A stretch of DNA of 64,000 nucleotides from the NCBI RefSeq assembly GCF_025263685.1, contig NZ_CP092109.1, forward strand, positions 1,923,001 to 1,987,000, read 5' to 3'. The position numbers and the translations under genes were made by a program. Below the pieces are notes generated by a model, which searched no databases, was not told the origin of the DNA, and saw nothing but the letters and a program-made list of their open reading frames with translations. Source of the stretch: Geoalkalibacter halelectricus (GTDB lineage Bacteria; Desulfobacterota; Desulfuromonadia; Desulfuromonadales; Geoalkalibacteraceae). Positions 16,465-27,388 of the stretch are shown here, one piece after another. Within the stretch, counting starts at the first letter, position 1. Every line of letters starts with the position of its first letter.

Positions 16465-16572
16465 TTAAAGACTCAAGCCTTTAGGCTACGGCTAAGCCTT
16501 TGGATTGTCAAGGCATTTTTATCGACTTTTGGCGCAAGGGGAAAAACTTGCCGGCGCCGCCGCGATGCCGTC

Positions 16573-18327
<1,755 letters not shown>

Positions 18328-18396
18328 GTGCTGACTGTCTCCCCTTACGTCCGTGAATGGCTTCTATCTTCAATTCTAGCAGGCTGTGCGTAATTT

Positions 18397-20256
18397 TTAT
18401 TCGAGCTTGCCGCCTTGGAGGCGACGCATTTCTTGCAATTCGCGGGTGTAGCGCGCCCAGGCATCGAAATCACCGGCGGCCTGCGCGTCGTGAATGCGCT
18501 GCAGCAGCTCGCGCCGCCGCCGCCGCGCCGCGCCGCGCGCCACATCGGCACGGCACTCGGCGAACAGGCTGTCGAGATCGTCGCCGAAAAGCTGCGCGGC
18601 CGGCAGCCGGATGGTGGCCAGCAGCTGAGCCTCATCAGCATCCAGAATCTCGCTCAGCCCGGCGCGCGGGATCTCTCCGGAAACCCCGGGAACACTGAGG
18701 ATTTTTTCCGCCAAACGGCGCAGCAAATGATCGCCCAGAACCTCGTCCAGCCCCTCGCGCCGTGCCCGCTCACGCGCCTCGCCGCGCTCCAGCAGATAAC
18801 GGATAAGAGCCTGGGGCGCGGGCGACACGCGCTCGGCCTGGGCCGCACGGGCGCGGGCGCGCGGCGCCGGCGCGCCGAAACCCTGCGTCGGCCCCTCGTC
18901 GGGCGGCTCCGGCAGAGGGATGGCTTCCTCGTCGCTGCGGGTTCCGGCAGAGGCGCCGGCGCCCCCGGAGCGCCCTTGCAGGAGGGCGGGATCAAGGCCG
19001 GTTTTTTGGGCCAGCGCCTGCAAGTACAGGCTGCGTTCGATCTCACCCGGGATCAGTCGCAACTTTTCCAGCACCGCTTCGGCGGCGCGCGCCCGGCCCT
19101 CGACGCTATCGCCGTGGGCGGCGAGGGTTTCGTCGAGGAACACCTCGAACACCGGGCGCGCCGCTTCCAGGCACTGGCGCAAGGCGGCGGCGCCGTGCTT
19201 GGCCATGTAGGAATCCGGATCCTCGCCGGCCTCCAGGGAGGTGACCGCCACGGCCAAACCTTCCGGCAGCAGCGCTTCCATGGCGCGAAAGGTCGCTTGA
19301 CGCCCGGCCTGGTCTTGATCGAACAACAGCACCACCCGCGCGGTGTAGCGCTTGAGCAGCCGCGCATGCTCGGCGGTCAACGCGGTGCCGCAGGTGGCCA
19401 CCGCCTGGGAGAAGCCGCCGCGATGCAGGGCCAGCACGTCGAAATACCCCTCCACCAGAATCGCCTCCTCACCGCGGCGCATGGCCTCACGCGCCTGATG
19501 CAGGCCGTAGAGGGTCGCGCTTTTGTGATACACCGGCGACTCGGGCGAATTGATGTATTTGGGCAGGCTTTGGTCCAGAACCCGCCCGCCGAAGGCAACG
19601 ACTTCTCCGCGCGCGGAGTAAATCGGGAAAATCAGCCGCTTGCGAAACAGATCGTAATCGCCGCGGCCTTCCTTGCCGGGCCGTACCAGGCCGACCTGGC
19701 GGATCAGATCGGTTTCAAAGCCCTTTTCGGCCAAATGCCGCGTCAGGGACTCCCAGCCTTCGGGCGCATACCCCAGGCAGAACTTCTCGGCCGTGTCGCG
19801 TCCGTAACCACGCTGCTTGAGATAAGCGCGCGCGGTGCGGCCGCGCGGCTCCTCCGCGGCCATGAGGATGCGGTGGTAGAACTGCGCCGCGACCTCGTTG
19901 ATGCGCACCAGTTGCGCGCGGCGCTGACGCGCCAGTTCCTGCTCGGGACTGCGCTGCTCCTCGGCGATGTCGATGCCGTAGCGTTCGGCCAGGCGCCGCA
20001 CCGCCTCGGGAAAACTCAACCCCTCCATGCGTTGCACGAAGGAGATGGCGTCGCCGCCCACGCCGCAGCCGAAGCAGTGGTAAATCTGGCGTGGCGGGTT
20101 GACGTTAAAAGACGGCGTTTTTTCGGCATGGAACGGACACAGCCCGACATGATTGGCACCCGAGCGCTTGAGTGCCACATAGGAGGAAACCACATCGAGG
20201 ATGTCGGCACGCTCCTGCACCTCGCGAATCTTGTCGTCGGGAATCCGTCCGCTCAT
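18397..20256 (-). CDS. dnaG: DNA primase DnaG
   Basis: The 619-residue enzyme makes RNA primers for replication. The N-terminal CHC2 zinc finger is CPFHAEKTPSF...YHCFGCGVGGD (residues about 40-65). The catalytic core has the TOPRIM motif ILVEGYFDVLALH and later LLFDQDQAGRQA. The C-terminal part beyond about residue 440 is the poorly conserved helicase-interaction region. The gene overlaps the end of mutS2 by four bases (ATGA), so translation is probably coupled, and it is followed by rpoD. Confidence 0.97.
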   Translation of the reverse strand: MSGRIPDDKIREVQERADILDVVSSYVALKRSGANHVGLCPFHAEKTPSFNVNPPRQIYHCFGCGVGGDAISFVQRMEGLSFPEAVRRLAERYGIDIAEEQRSPEQELARQRRAQLVRINEVAAQFYHRILMAAEEPRGRTARAYLKQRGYGRDTAEKFCLGYAPEGWESLTRHLAEKGFETDLIRQVGLVRPGKEGRGDYDLFRKRLIFPIYSARGEVVAFGGRVLDQSLPKYINSPESPVYHKSATLYGLHQAREAMRRGEEAILVEGYFDVLALHRGGFSQAVATCGTALTAEHARLLKRYTARVVLLFDQDQAGRQATFRAMEALLPEGLAVAVTSLEAGEDPDSYMAKHGAAALRQCLEAARPVFEVFLDETLAAHGDSVEGRARAAEAVLEKLRLIPGEIERSLYLQALAQKTGLDPALLQGRSGGAGASAGTRSDEEAIPLPEPPDEGPTQGFGAPAPRARARAAQAERVSPAPQALIRYLLERGEARERARREGLDEVLGDHLLRRLAEKILSVPGVSGEIPRAGLSEILDADEAQLLATIRLPAAQLFGDDLDSLFAECRADVARGAARRRRRELLQRIHDAQAAGDFDAWARYTRELQEMRRLQGGKLE

Positions 20257-22625
20257 GCCCCCCGCAGTCGCACGATAGTGACGTTGTCGCCGCCGCGCGC
20301 AAGCTCGGCGGCGTGAAAGGATTCGACCTCCGCTTGGGCGGCGAGAAATTCTCGCACCGAACGGCGCAGTGCCCCACTGCCGGCGCCGTGAACCACCTCG
20401 ACCTCGCGCAGTCCCTGCAGCAGGGCGTCATCGAGAAACCGCTCGAGAAGCGCCAGGGCCTCTTCGACCCGCTCGCCGACCAGTTTGAGGCGCGGCTCGA
20501 AGCTGCTGCGCTCCACGCGACTGCGTACTCCGCCGACGCCGCTGCGGCGCTTGGCGAAACGCGGCGGCTGGAACTGCTCGACCTCCGCGAGGGGCAGGCG
20601 CAGTTTTTTTCCATGCAAGGAAAGTTCCACGCCTTCGGCGACCACCCGCACCACCTCGGCCTCCGCGCCCAGGGCGGGAATGCGCAGCAGCTCCCCGGCG
20701 CGCACCTGGCGGGGCACCCGTTCGGGGCGGGGCTGGGGTCTGGCCGCCGCGCCCAGATCCTCACGCACCTGACGCACCTCGCGGGTCAGACGCGCCGCTT
20801 CCGCGGTACTGCCGCCGGAGAGGGTCTGAGCATCCTTCAGCAACCGCTTGACCCGCGCTTCGGCCTGTCGCACCACCTCGTCGCCGCGGCGCACGGCCTT
20901 GTCCAAAATGGCCTGCTTGCGCGCTTCAATCTCTTCCAGCAAGCGGCGGCGATTGTCCCGATCCGCTTGCGCCTGACCACGCAGGCGCTGCGCCTCGGCA
21001 AGATCTTCCTCCAGGCTGCGCGAGCGGCGGTTGAGTTCGTCGAGCACCGCCGCACCCTCGCGCTCCTCGGCGCTCAGGTAAGAAGCGGCGCGCCCCAGAA
21101 CCTCCGGATCGAAACCGAGGGTGCGCGCAATGGTAAAGGCGTTGCTGGCCCCCGGAGCACCGTAATGAAGCCGGTAGGTCGGGCGCAGGGTTTCATGATC
21201 GAAACTCACGGCGGCGTTCTCCACCCCGAGATTGAGCAAGGCATAACCCTTGACCAGATTGAGATGGGTGGTCACCACCGTTTTGGCGCCGCGCTCGCGC
21301 AGGGTATCGAGAACCGCCATGGCCAGGGCGCCGCCCTCGGCCGGGTCGGTGCCGGTACCGAGTTCGTCCAGCAGCACCAGCGAGTCGTTGTCGGCCTGCT
21401 CCAGCACGGCGCGGATGCGCAGCAGATGCCCGGAGAAGGTCGAAAGGCTGGCCTCGATGCTCTGCTCATCGCCGATATCGGCAAAGATCTTGCCGAACAG
21501 ATGCAGACGGCTGTCGGGATGGCAGGGAATCGGCAATCCACAGCGAACCATCAGGGTCAGCAGGCCCAGGGTCTTGAGGGCGACGGTTTTGCCGCCGGTG
21601 TTGGGGCCGCTGATGATCAAGGTATCGCCGCCTTCGCCGAGCAGAAGATCGACCGGCACGGCCTGGATCTCGCGCGCAAGACCGTCGGCACCGAGCAAAA
21701 GCAAAGGGTGGCGGGCCTCGCGCAGGGCGATGAGCGCTCTGGCTTCGAGACGCGGGGCGACCGCTGCGGTGGCCAGGGCAAAGCGGGCCGCGGCGGCGCA
21801 CAGGTCAAAGACCGCCAGCAGCGCCTGATTGGCGCGCAGGACCGCCTCGGCCGCATGCACCTGCGCCGACAAGCGCCGCAGGATGCGCTCCTCCTCGCGC
21901 TTTTCCTCGCGCAGCAGGGCCTGCAAGGCGTTGTTGTCGGCCAAAGTCTGGGCCGGTTCGACGTAGAGCGTCTGGCCGCTGGCCGATTCGTCGTGGACAA
22001 ATCCCTTGACCTGGCCGCGGTGATCGGCGCGCACCGGCACCACGTAGCGCCCGTTGCGTTCGGTGATGAGCCGCTCTTGAAACGCGCTCGCCAGACGCTC
22101 GTCGCTGAACAGCGCCTCCAGGGTTCGCCGGATGCGCTCGCGCGTGGCGCGCAGACTGCGGCGGACATCGGCCAGGGGAAAGGAGGCGCCGTCGAGAATC
22201 TCACCGCGCGGGCCGATACTCTCGCGCAGCAGGCGCCGCAAGGTTTCGGGAACCTCGAGGCCGCGTGACTTTTCAAAGAGCCGCGGCGCCGCCTCCGGCG
22301 CCGTCAGATAACGGCGGCACTCGGCCGCCGCATCAATACTCGAGAGCACATCGAGCAGATCCTGCGCGGCCAGGAACACCCCTTCCAGGCCGAGTCGCTG
22401 CAAATGCGGGCCGAGATCACGCGTCCCGCCCAGGGAGGGGCGCCCGCGCTGCGCATGCAGGGTCTGCATTTCCTCGACCTGCGCCAACTGCTCCGCGACC
22501 TCCTCGGCCCGCGCCAGGGGCGTCAGACCCCGGGCCAGGGCGCTGCCGGGAAGGGTTTGGGTAAAACCGGCAATGAGACTGCGAATTTTGTCGAACTCCA
22601 GAATCCGCAGGGTTGCATCATCCAT
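20253..22625 (-). CDS. mutS2: Endonuclease/recombination suppressor MutS2
   Basis: The 790-residue protein has the MutS core and ATPase with Walker A ISGPNTGGKTVALKTLG, Walker B LVLLDELGTGTDPAEGGAL, a long coiled coil (about 510-640), and a C-terminal Smr nuclease domain (VVHGAGSGALRRSVREFL). It lacks the mismatch-recognition domain of MutS1, as expected for MutS2. MutS2 proteins suppress homologous recombination or help rescue collided ribosomes, depending on the species. It starts 26 bases after cvpA and overlaps dnaG. Confidence 0.95.
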   Translation of the reverse strand: MDDATLRILEFDKIRSLIAGFTQTLPGSALARGLTPLARAEEVAEQLAQVEEMQTLHAQRGRPSLGGTRDLGPHLQRLGLEGVFLAAQDLLDVLSSIDAAAECRRYLTAPEAAPRLFEKSRGLEVPETLRRLLRESIGPRGEILDGASFPLADVRRSLRATRERIRRTLEALFSDERLASAFQERLITERNGRYVVPVRADHRGQVKGFVHDESASGQTLYVEPAQTLADNNALQALLREEKREEERILRRLSAQVHAAEAVLRANQALLAVFDLCAAAARFALATAAVAPRLEARALIALREARHPLLLLGADGLAREIQAVPVDLLLGEGGDTLIISGPNTGGKTVALKTLGLLTLMVRCGLPIPCHPDSRLHLFGKIFADIGDEQSIEASLSTFSGHLLRIRAVLEQADNDSLVLLDELGTGTDPAEGGALAMAVLDTLRERGAKTVVTTHLNLVKGYALLNLGVENAAVSFDHETLRPTYRLHYGAPGASNAFTIARTLGFDPEVLGRAASYLSAEEREGAAVLDELNRRSRSLEEDLAEAQRLRGQAQADRDNRRRLLEEIEARKQAILDKAVRRGDEVVRQAEARVKRLLKDAQTLSGGSTAEAARLTREVRQVREDLGAAARPQPRPERVPRQVRAGELLRIPALGAEAEVVRVVAEGVELSLHGKKLRLPLAEVEQFQPPRFAKRRSGVGGVRSRVERSSFEPRLKLVGERVEEALALLERFLDDALLQGLREVEVVHGAGSGALRRSVREFLAAQAEVESFHAAELARGGDNVTIVRLRGA

Positions 22626-22651
22626 CTTAGCGCCATCCGCGCCGCACCGCT

Positions 22652-23143
22652 TCAGCGGTCGGCGAGAAAATCACGTCCGCCGTGAAAGAGCCCTTCTCCC
22701 AATTCGACAAAGGGTGCGGCCAACTGGGAGCCGGCTATCCCCTTTTCCAGAAACTCCGGCAGGGAACCGAGACTCAGGGCAAACAGCACCACGGCCAGCA
22801 GTACCACCGCCTGGCCGCAGCCAAAAAGCGCGCCCAGCAGGCGGTTGAAGCCGCCGAGAAAAATCAGCCGGACAAACTTCGAGAGCAGATATCCGAGGGC
22901 CGCGAAAAAAACAACGGAGATCAGAAACAGCGCCAGAAACGCCGCCACCACCGCCATCTGCGAAGGCAAACCCAGGTCATCGAGAAGCCATTGGGCCAGG
23001 GGCGCATGATAGCGAAAGGCCACCAGGGCACCCACCAGCAATCCGGCCAACGAGCAGATCTCCTTGAGAAACCCTCGCAGCAACCCCTTGAGGGTGAAGC
23101 CGGCGAGAATCACCAAGATGGCAATATCGAGATAATTCATCAT
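22652..23143 (-). CDS. CvpA-family membrane protein
   Basis: The 163-residue protein has four hydrophobic segments. It begins with the family opening NYLDIAILVILAGFTLKGLLRGFLKEICSL (quoted in part: NYLDIAILVILAGF and GLLRGFLKE). CvpA homologues are linked to colicin V production and envelope homeostasis in other bacteria; the exact role is unknown. It lies between yqeY and mutS2 in the same direction. The start may be the first or second Met. Confidence 0.87.
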   Translation of the reverse strand: MMNYLDIAILVILAGFTLKGLLRGFLKEICSLAGLLVGALVAFRYHAPLAQWLLDDLGLPSQMAVVAAFLALFLISVVFFAALGYLLSKFVRLIFLGGFNRLLGALFGCGQAVVLLAVVLFALSLGSLPEFLEKGIAGSQLAAPFVELGEGLFHGGRDFLADR

Positions 23144-23181
23144 CGCCTGCCCGGCCTCACCACGGATGCGGCACGCCCCAT

Positions 23182-23628
23182 TCAGCCGCCAAGGCGCGTC
23201 TTGACCCGCTCGCTGACCAGGCGCCCATCGGCGCGCCCCTTGGTTTCAGCACTGACGATTTTCATGACCTTGCCCATGTCCCGCGGTCCGGCGGCGCCGG
23301 TTTGCGCCACGGCCTGGTCGATGATCGCCGCAATTTCTTCCTCGCTCAACGGGCGCGGCAGAAATTCCTGGATCACCGCCAGTTCCTTTTCCTCTTTTTC
23401 GGCCAGATCCTCGCGGCCGCTCTGCCGATAGGCCTCGACAGAATCGCGCCGCTGCTTGGCGAGGGTGGAGAGCACGGCAATGATGCCCTCATCGTCGAGT
23501 GGTCGGCGCTCTTCGATTTCGCGGTTCTTGATGGCGGAGCGAATCAGGCGAATGGCGCTCAGGCGCAGGCTGTCCTTGGCCTTCATCGCCTCTTTCATGG
23601 CGGTGTTGAGATTCTCGTTTAGACTCAT
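23182..23628 (-). CDS. GatB/YqeY-domain protein
   Basis: The 148-residue protein matches YqeY throughout: KDSLRLSAIRLIRSAIKNREIE near the start, EFLPRPLSEEEIAAIID in the middle and GPRDMGKVMKIV...GRADGRLVSERVK at the end. The domain is shared with the tRNA-binding tail of GatB, which suggests tRNA contact, but no firm function is known. In many relatives rpsU precedes yqeY; no rpsU is seen here. This gene heads the yqeY-cvpA-mutS2-dnaG-rpoD block. Confidence 0.93.
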   Translation of the reverse strand: MSLNENLNTAMKEAMKAKDSLRLSAIRLIRSAIKNREIEERRPLDDEGIIAVLSTLAKQRRDSVEAYRQSGREDLAEKEEKELAVIQEFLPRPLSEEEIAAIIDQAVAQTGAAGPRDMGKVMKIVSAETKGRADGRLVSERVKTRLGG

Positions 23629-23711
23629 CTTGGATACTCCGGGGCGGAGAAAACGGAAAAGGGGGCGGCCGCATCAGCGGCGCCCCACGGGAAAACCTGT
23701 CTAGTGTCGCC

Positions 23712-24404
23712 CTACTGGGCGCGGCTTGCCTTCTCGGCGATGCCGGAGAGGCCGAAACGGCGCCGCAGTTCGGCGTAGATGCGCTCCGGGGGCAGATCGT
23801 AGTAGCCCAGCAGCACCAGGGTGTGGAAAAACAGGTCGGCAGCCTCGTACACCACCTGCTCGGGATCACCGCCCTTGCCCGCCACCGCCGTCTCCGTCGC
23901 TTCCTCGCCGATCTTGCCGAGAATCTTGTCGAGGCCCTTGGCGTACAGGGAAGCGACGTAGGATTTTTCCGAAGGATTCTGGCGGCGCTCCTGAATGACG
24001 TGGTACAGGGCATCAAGAATATCCTGGCGCGCATAGGCGGCCAGAGGGTCGCTGGTTTTCTCCCCTTGCACCTGCGCCCCGGTTTCTTCCCAGGTGCGGT
24101 AGAAACAGGAATGATGACCGGTGTGACAGGCCGCCCCCTGCTGCGCGACGCTGATCAGCAGGCAATCGGCGTCACAGTCGAAGCGGATTTCACGTACCAG
24201 CTGCACATGGCCGGAAGTTTCGCCCTTCATCCACAGCTTGCGCCGCGAGCGCGAATAGTAATGGACCCTGCCCGTCGCCAGGGTCTGCTCCACCGCCGCG
24301 GCGTTCATAAACGCCATCATCAACACCTCGCCGGTCGCGGCATCGCGGGTGATGGCGGGAATCAGGCCGTTGGTGTCGAATTTGAGTTGCTCGATGAGAG
24401 ACAT
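23712..24404 (-). CDS. hisIE: Bifunctional phosphoribosyl-AMP cyclohydrolase / phosphoribosyl-ATP pyrophosphatase
   Basis: This 230-residue fusion does steps two and three of histidine synthesis. The HisI part (residues about 1-125) has [39 protein letters not shown] and [12 protein letters not shown], holding the zinc/magnesium ligands. The HisE part (about 135-225) has [24 protein letters not shown] (quoted in part: [12 protein letters not shown]) and [13 protein letters not shown]. The ATG at 24404 has GGAGAACGC directly upstream; longer frames extend into an intergenic repeat and hisF and are rejected. It is the last gene of the his cluster. Confidence 0.95.
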   Translation of the reverse strand: MSLIEQLKFDTNGLIPAITRDAATGEVLMMAFMNAAAVEQTLATGRVHYYSRSRRKLWMKGETSGHVQLVREIRFDCDADCLLISVAQQGAACHTGHHSCFYRTWEETGAQVQGEKTSDPLAAYARQDILDALYHVIQERRQNPSEKSYVASLYAKGLDKILGKIGEEATETAVAGKGGDPEQVVYEAADLFFHTLVLLGYYDLPPERIYAELRRRFGLSGIAEKASRAQ

Positions 24405-24424
24405 GCGTTCTCCAGAGAGAATAC

Positions 24425-24475
24425 GTAGGGGCGACCCGCTGGATCGCCCTGGGCGAGGCACCGCCTCGTCCCTAC
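24425..24475. repeat. REP-like palindromic repeat, GTAGGGGCG family, copy 1
   Basis: The unit starts GTAGGGGCGACCCG and ends CCTCGTCCCTAC, so the ends pair, with CGCCCTGGGCG at the centre. It fills the gap between hisF and hisIE. Related copies: 26051-26095, 27335-27382, 39627-39674, 42315-42365, 42387-42414. Confidence 0.75.
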
Positions 24476-24478
24476 AAA

Positions 24479-25246
24479 TCATAAGCGCACCGGCACCCCG
24501 TGCTCGCGCAGATACTCCTTGCATTCGCCGATGCTGTGTTCGCGAAAATGAAAAATGCTTGCCGCCAGGGCGGCGCTGGCGCCCCCTTCCACCAACCCTT
24601 CGCGAATGTGTTCGAGGGTGCCGACCCCCCCCGAGGCGATCACCGGAATGCGCACCCGGTCGCTCACCGCGCGGGTCAGGGCGATGTCGTACCCGTCCTT
24701 GGTGCCGTCCTTGTCCATGGAGGTCAGCAGAATCTCGCCGGCGCCGTAGCTTTCCATGCGCGCCGCCCACTCCAGGGCGTCGATCCCGGTGGGATTGCGA
24801 CCCCCATGGGTGTAGACCTCCCAGGCCAGGGGATCGCGGCCCGGGACGCGGCGCGCGTCGATGGCCACCACGATGCACTGCGAACCGAAGCGCTCGGCCG
24901 CCTCGCGGACGAACTCGGGGCGATGCACGGCGGCCGTGTTGATGGAGACCTTGTCGGCACCGGCGTTGAGCAGATTGCGGATGTCGGCGATTTCGCGCAC
25001 CCCGCCGCCCACGGTCAGCGGCATGAAGACGCGCTCGGCGGTGCGCGCCACCACGTCGAGAATGATGCCGCGCTTGTCGCTGGAGGCGGTGATGTCGAGA
25101 AAGGTCAGCTCGTCGGCGCCCTGCGCGTCGTAGGCCTGGGCGGCCTCCACCGGGTCGCCGGCGTCGCGCAGTTCAACAAACTGCACGCCCTTGACCACGC
25201 GGCCGTCCTTGACGTCGAGACAGGGAATGATGCGTTTGGTCAGCAT
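24479..25246 (-). CDS. hisF: Imidazole glycerol phosphate synthase cyclase subunit HisF
   Basis: The 255-residue (beta/alpha)8 protein starts [20 protein letters not shown]; Asp11 in IPCLDVK is a catalytic acid. [45 protein letters not shown] and [12 protein letters not shown] are the expected phosphate-binding and catalytic loops. It takes ammonia from HisH and forms imidazole glycerol phosphate and AICAR. It lies downstream of hisA. Confidence 0.97.
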   Translation of the reverse strand: MLTKRIIPCLDVKDGRVVKGVQFVELRDAGDPVEAAQAYDAQGADELTFLDITASSDKRGIILDVVARTAERVFMPLTVGGGVREIADIRNLLNAGADKVSINTAAVHRPEFVREAAERFGSQCIVVAIDARRVPGRDPLAWEVYTHGGRNPTGIDALEWAARMESYGAGEILLTSMDKDGTKDGYDIALTRAVSDRVRIPVIASGGVGTLEHIREGLVEGGASAALAASIFHFREHSIGECKEYLREHGVPVRL

Positions 25247-25301
25247 GATCGCCTCAAGTTAGTCACGCCCTGCTGCCTGCGCAAGGGTGGGAACGGATTT
25301 T

Positions 25302-26033
25302 TCACGCGCCGCCGCGCGCCACGCGGATCGCTTCACGCAGATCGAGGGCGCCGCTGTAGATGGCCTTGCCGGTAATGGCGCCGGCCACTCCCAGGGGCTC
25401 GAGCGCGCGCAGGTTGCGGATATCCTGGATGCTCGACACCCCACCCGAGGCGATCACCGGAATCGCGATGGCGCGAGCCAGATCGCCGGTGGTCTGGAGA
25501 TTGGGTCCCTGCATCATGCCGTCGCGGGCGATATCGGTATAAATAATCGCCTCCACCCCGTAACCCTCGAGCTCCCTGGCCAGTTCATCGGCTTTTTTCC
25601 GCGTCACTTCGGCCCAGCCGCGCACGGCGACAAAACCGTCCCGGGCGTCAATGCCGACCACGATGGCCCCGGGAAACAGCCGACAGGCCTCCTTGACCAG
25701 GGCCGGATTTTCCTTGGCCACGGTGCCGAGAATCACCCGCTTGATGCCGAGTTGCAGATAGCCCTCGATGGTTGGCAGGTCGCGGATGCCGCCGCCGATC
25801 TGTGCCGGGATGTCGAGGGCGGCGACGATGGCCTGGATTGCCGCGCGGTTCCTCGGCACTCCGGCGAACGCCCCATCGAGATCGACGATATGCAACAGTT
25901 CGGCGCCCTGCTCCTGCCAGATGCGTGCCTGGGCGGCCGGGTCGTCGTTGTAAACGGTGTCCTTGTCCATGAGGCCCTGCTCCAAACGCACGCAGCGGCC
26001 TTCCTTGAGATCGATGGCGGGAATAACGAGCAT
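25302..26033 (-). CDS. hisA: ProFAR isomerase HisA
   Basis: The 243-residue (beta/alpha)8 isomerase starts [17 protein letters not shown], with the catalytic Asp in [41 protein letters not shown] and VIASGGVSS are diagnostic, with the second acid in TDIARDG. It converts ProFAR to PRFAR for HisHF. A short palindromic repeat fills the space to hisH. Confidence 0.97.
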   Translation of the reverse strand: MLVIPAIDLKEGRCVRLEQGLMDKDTVYNDDPAAQARIWQEQGAELLHIVDLDGAFAGVPRNRAAIQAIVAALDIPAQIGGGIRDLPTIEGYLQLGIKRVILGTVAKENPALVKEACRLFPGAIVVGIDARDGFVAVRGWAEVTRKKADELARELEGYGVEAIIYTDIARDGMMQGPNLQTTGDLARAIAIPVIASGGVSSIQDIRNLRALEPLGVAGAITGKAIYSGALDLREAIRVARGGA

Positions 26034-26050
26034 AAAAAAGAGATCCTTCC

Positions 26051-26095
26051 GTAGGGGCGGACCGCGTCCGCCCGGGGCGCATACTATGCGCCCCT
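26051..26095. repeat. REP-like palindromic repeat, copy 2
   Basis: The unit starts GTAGGGGCGGACCGCGTCCG and closes with the palindrome GGGGCGCATACTATGCGCCCC-type end (26075-26095). It occupies the hisH-hisA gap and could form a hairpin in the polycistronic mRNA. Confidence 0.7.
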
Positions 26096-26098
26096 TGT

Positions 26099-26725
26099 TT
26101 ACATGGCTGCGAAGTTTTGCAGAATCCGCAAGCCGACCTGCTGGCTTTTCTCCGGATGGAACTGGGTGGCCATGACATTGTCGCGCCAGATGCTGGAGCA
26201 GAAATCCATGCCGTAGTCGGTGGTGGTCGCCACCACGGCCGAATCCGCGGGCACCACGTGGTAAGAGTGCACGAAATAGACGAAGGCGCCGTCCTCGATG
26301 CCCTGGTAGATGGGCGCGTGGCGCTTGATGGCGATGCGGTTCCAGCCCATGTGCGGCACCTTGAGTTCCTCGTCGCCGGCCCGCATGCCGGCGGGAAAGC
26401 GCACCACCCGCCCGGGAATGAGGCCGAGGCCCTGGTGACGACCAAACTCCTCGCTCTCGCTGAACAGCAGCTGCAAGCCCAGGCAGATGCCGAGAAAGGG
26501 ACGGCCGGATTCCACATGGCGCCTGATGGGTTCGATGAAGCCGCCCGTGCGCAGATGATCCATGCAGTCCTTGAAGGCGCCCACCCCGGGCAACACCAGA
26601 TGATCGGCCCGCGCCGCCACGGCCGGGTCGTCCGTCACCAGCGCGCTGAAGCCGAGCTGCTCGAAGGCCTTATGCACCGAGCGCAGGTTGCCCATGCCGT
26701 AATCGATGATGGTGATGCGGCTCAC
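26099..26725 (-). CDS. hisH: Imidazole glycerol phosphate synthase glutaminase subunit HisH
   Basis: The 208-residue class I glutaminase starts [17 protein letters not shown]. The nucleophile Cys lies in [12 protein letters not shown], and the His/Glu of the triad are in [22 protein letters not shown] is the oxyanion-side loop. It feeds ammonia to HisF. It overlaps hisB by four bases, suggesting coupled translation. Confidence 0.97.
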   Translation of the reverse strand: MSRITIIDYGMGNLRSVHKAFEQLGFSALVTDDPAVAARADHLVLPGVGAFKDCMDHLRTGGFIEPIRRHVESGRPFLGICLGLQLLFSESEEFGRHQGLGLIPGRVVRFPAGMRAGDEELKVPHMGWNRIAIKRHAPIYQGIEDGAFVYFVHSYHVVPADSAVVATTTDYGMDFCSSIWRDNVMATQFHPEKSQQVGLRILQNFAAM

Positions 26726-27312
26726 TCCAGAGTCCCTTTGCTCGACAGCACGCCTTCGATGCGCGGGTCGATCTGCGTCGCCTCGTCCAGGGCGCGGGCG
26801 AAGGCCTTGAACACCGCCTCGATGATGTGGTGCAGGTTGTCGCCGTAGGCCAGGTTGACGTGGAGGTTGGCGCCGCTGTGGTTGCAGAAGGCGGTGAAGA
26901 ATTCCTCCACCAGTTCCACCTCGAAATTGCCCACCTGCGCCTTGGGCAGAGCGACGTTGTACACCAGAAAGGGCCGCCCGGAGAAATCCAGGATCACCGA
27001 GGCCAGCGCCTCGTGCATGGGCGCGGTGCCACGCCCGTAGCGGCGGATGCCGCGCTTGTCGCCGAGGGCCTTCTTGAAGGCCTCGCCAAGACAGATGCCG
27101 ACGTCCTCCACGGTGTGATGGGCGTCGATCTCAATGTCGCCCTGGGCGGCGATCTCCAGGTCGAAAAAGCCGTGGCGCGCGATCTGGGTGAGCATGTGAT
27201 CGAAAAAGGGCACCGGGCTCCGGATCTCGCTCGTGCCACGCCCGTCGAGTTCGAGGCGGACGCGAATGTCGGTTTCTTGGGTCTTGCGTTCGATGGTGGC
27301 GCTACGTGCCAT
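26722..27312 (-). CDS. hisB: Imidazoleglycerol-phosphate dehydratase HisB
   Basis: The 196-residue monofunctional enzyme has the metal-binding motifs [27 protein letters not shown], and [12 protein letters not shown] with [12 protein letters not shown]. It has no HisB phosphatase domain, so histidinol phosphatase must be encoded elsewhere. It overlaps hisH at its 3' end; hisC, often beside it, is absent. Confidence 0.97.
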   Translation of the reverse strand: MARSATIERKTQETDIRVRLELDGRGTSEIRSPVPFFDHMLTQIARHGFFDLEIAAQGDIEIDAHHTVEDVGICLGEAFKKALGDKRGIRRYGRGTAPMHEALASVILDFSGRPFLVYNVALPKAQVGNFEVELVEEFFTAFCNHSGANLHVNLAYGDNLHHIIEAVFKAFARALDEATQIDPRIEGVLSSKGTLE

Positions 27313-27334
27313 GCGAACCTCCGATAAATCAATC

Positions 27335-27382
27335 GTAGGGGCGCACCGACGTGCGCCCAGGGCGGACGCAGTCCGCCCCTAC
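27335..27382. repeat. REP-like palindromic repeat, copy 3
   Basis: The unit starts GTAGGGGCGCACCGACGTGC and ends GTCCGCCCCTAC. It sits between hisD and hisB, the place where hisC is found in many relatives. Confidence 0.75.
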
Positions 27383-27388
27383 ATCCGG

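Noticed and set aside
24405-24878. N-terminal extension of hisIE into hisF
   Set aside because: The extension reads antisense-like Arg/Gly-rich sequence through an intergenic repeat and overlaps hisF; the ATG at 24404 has a good ribosome binding site.
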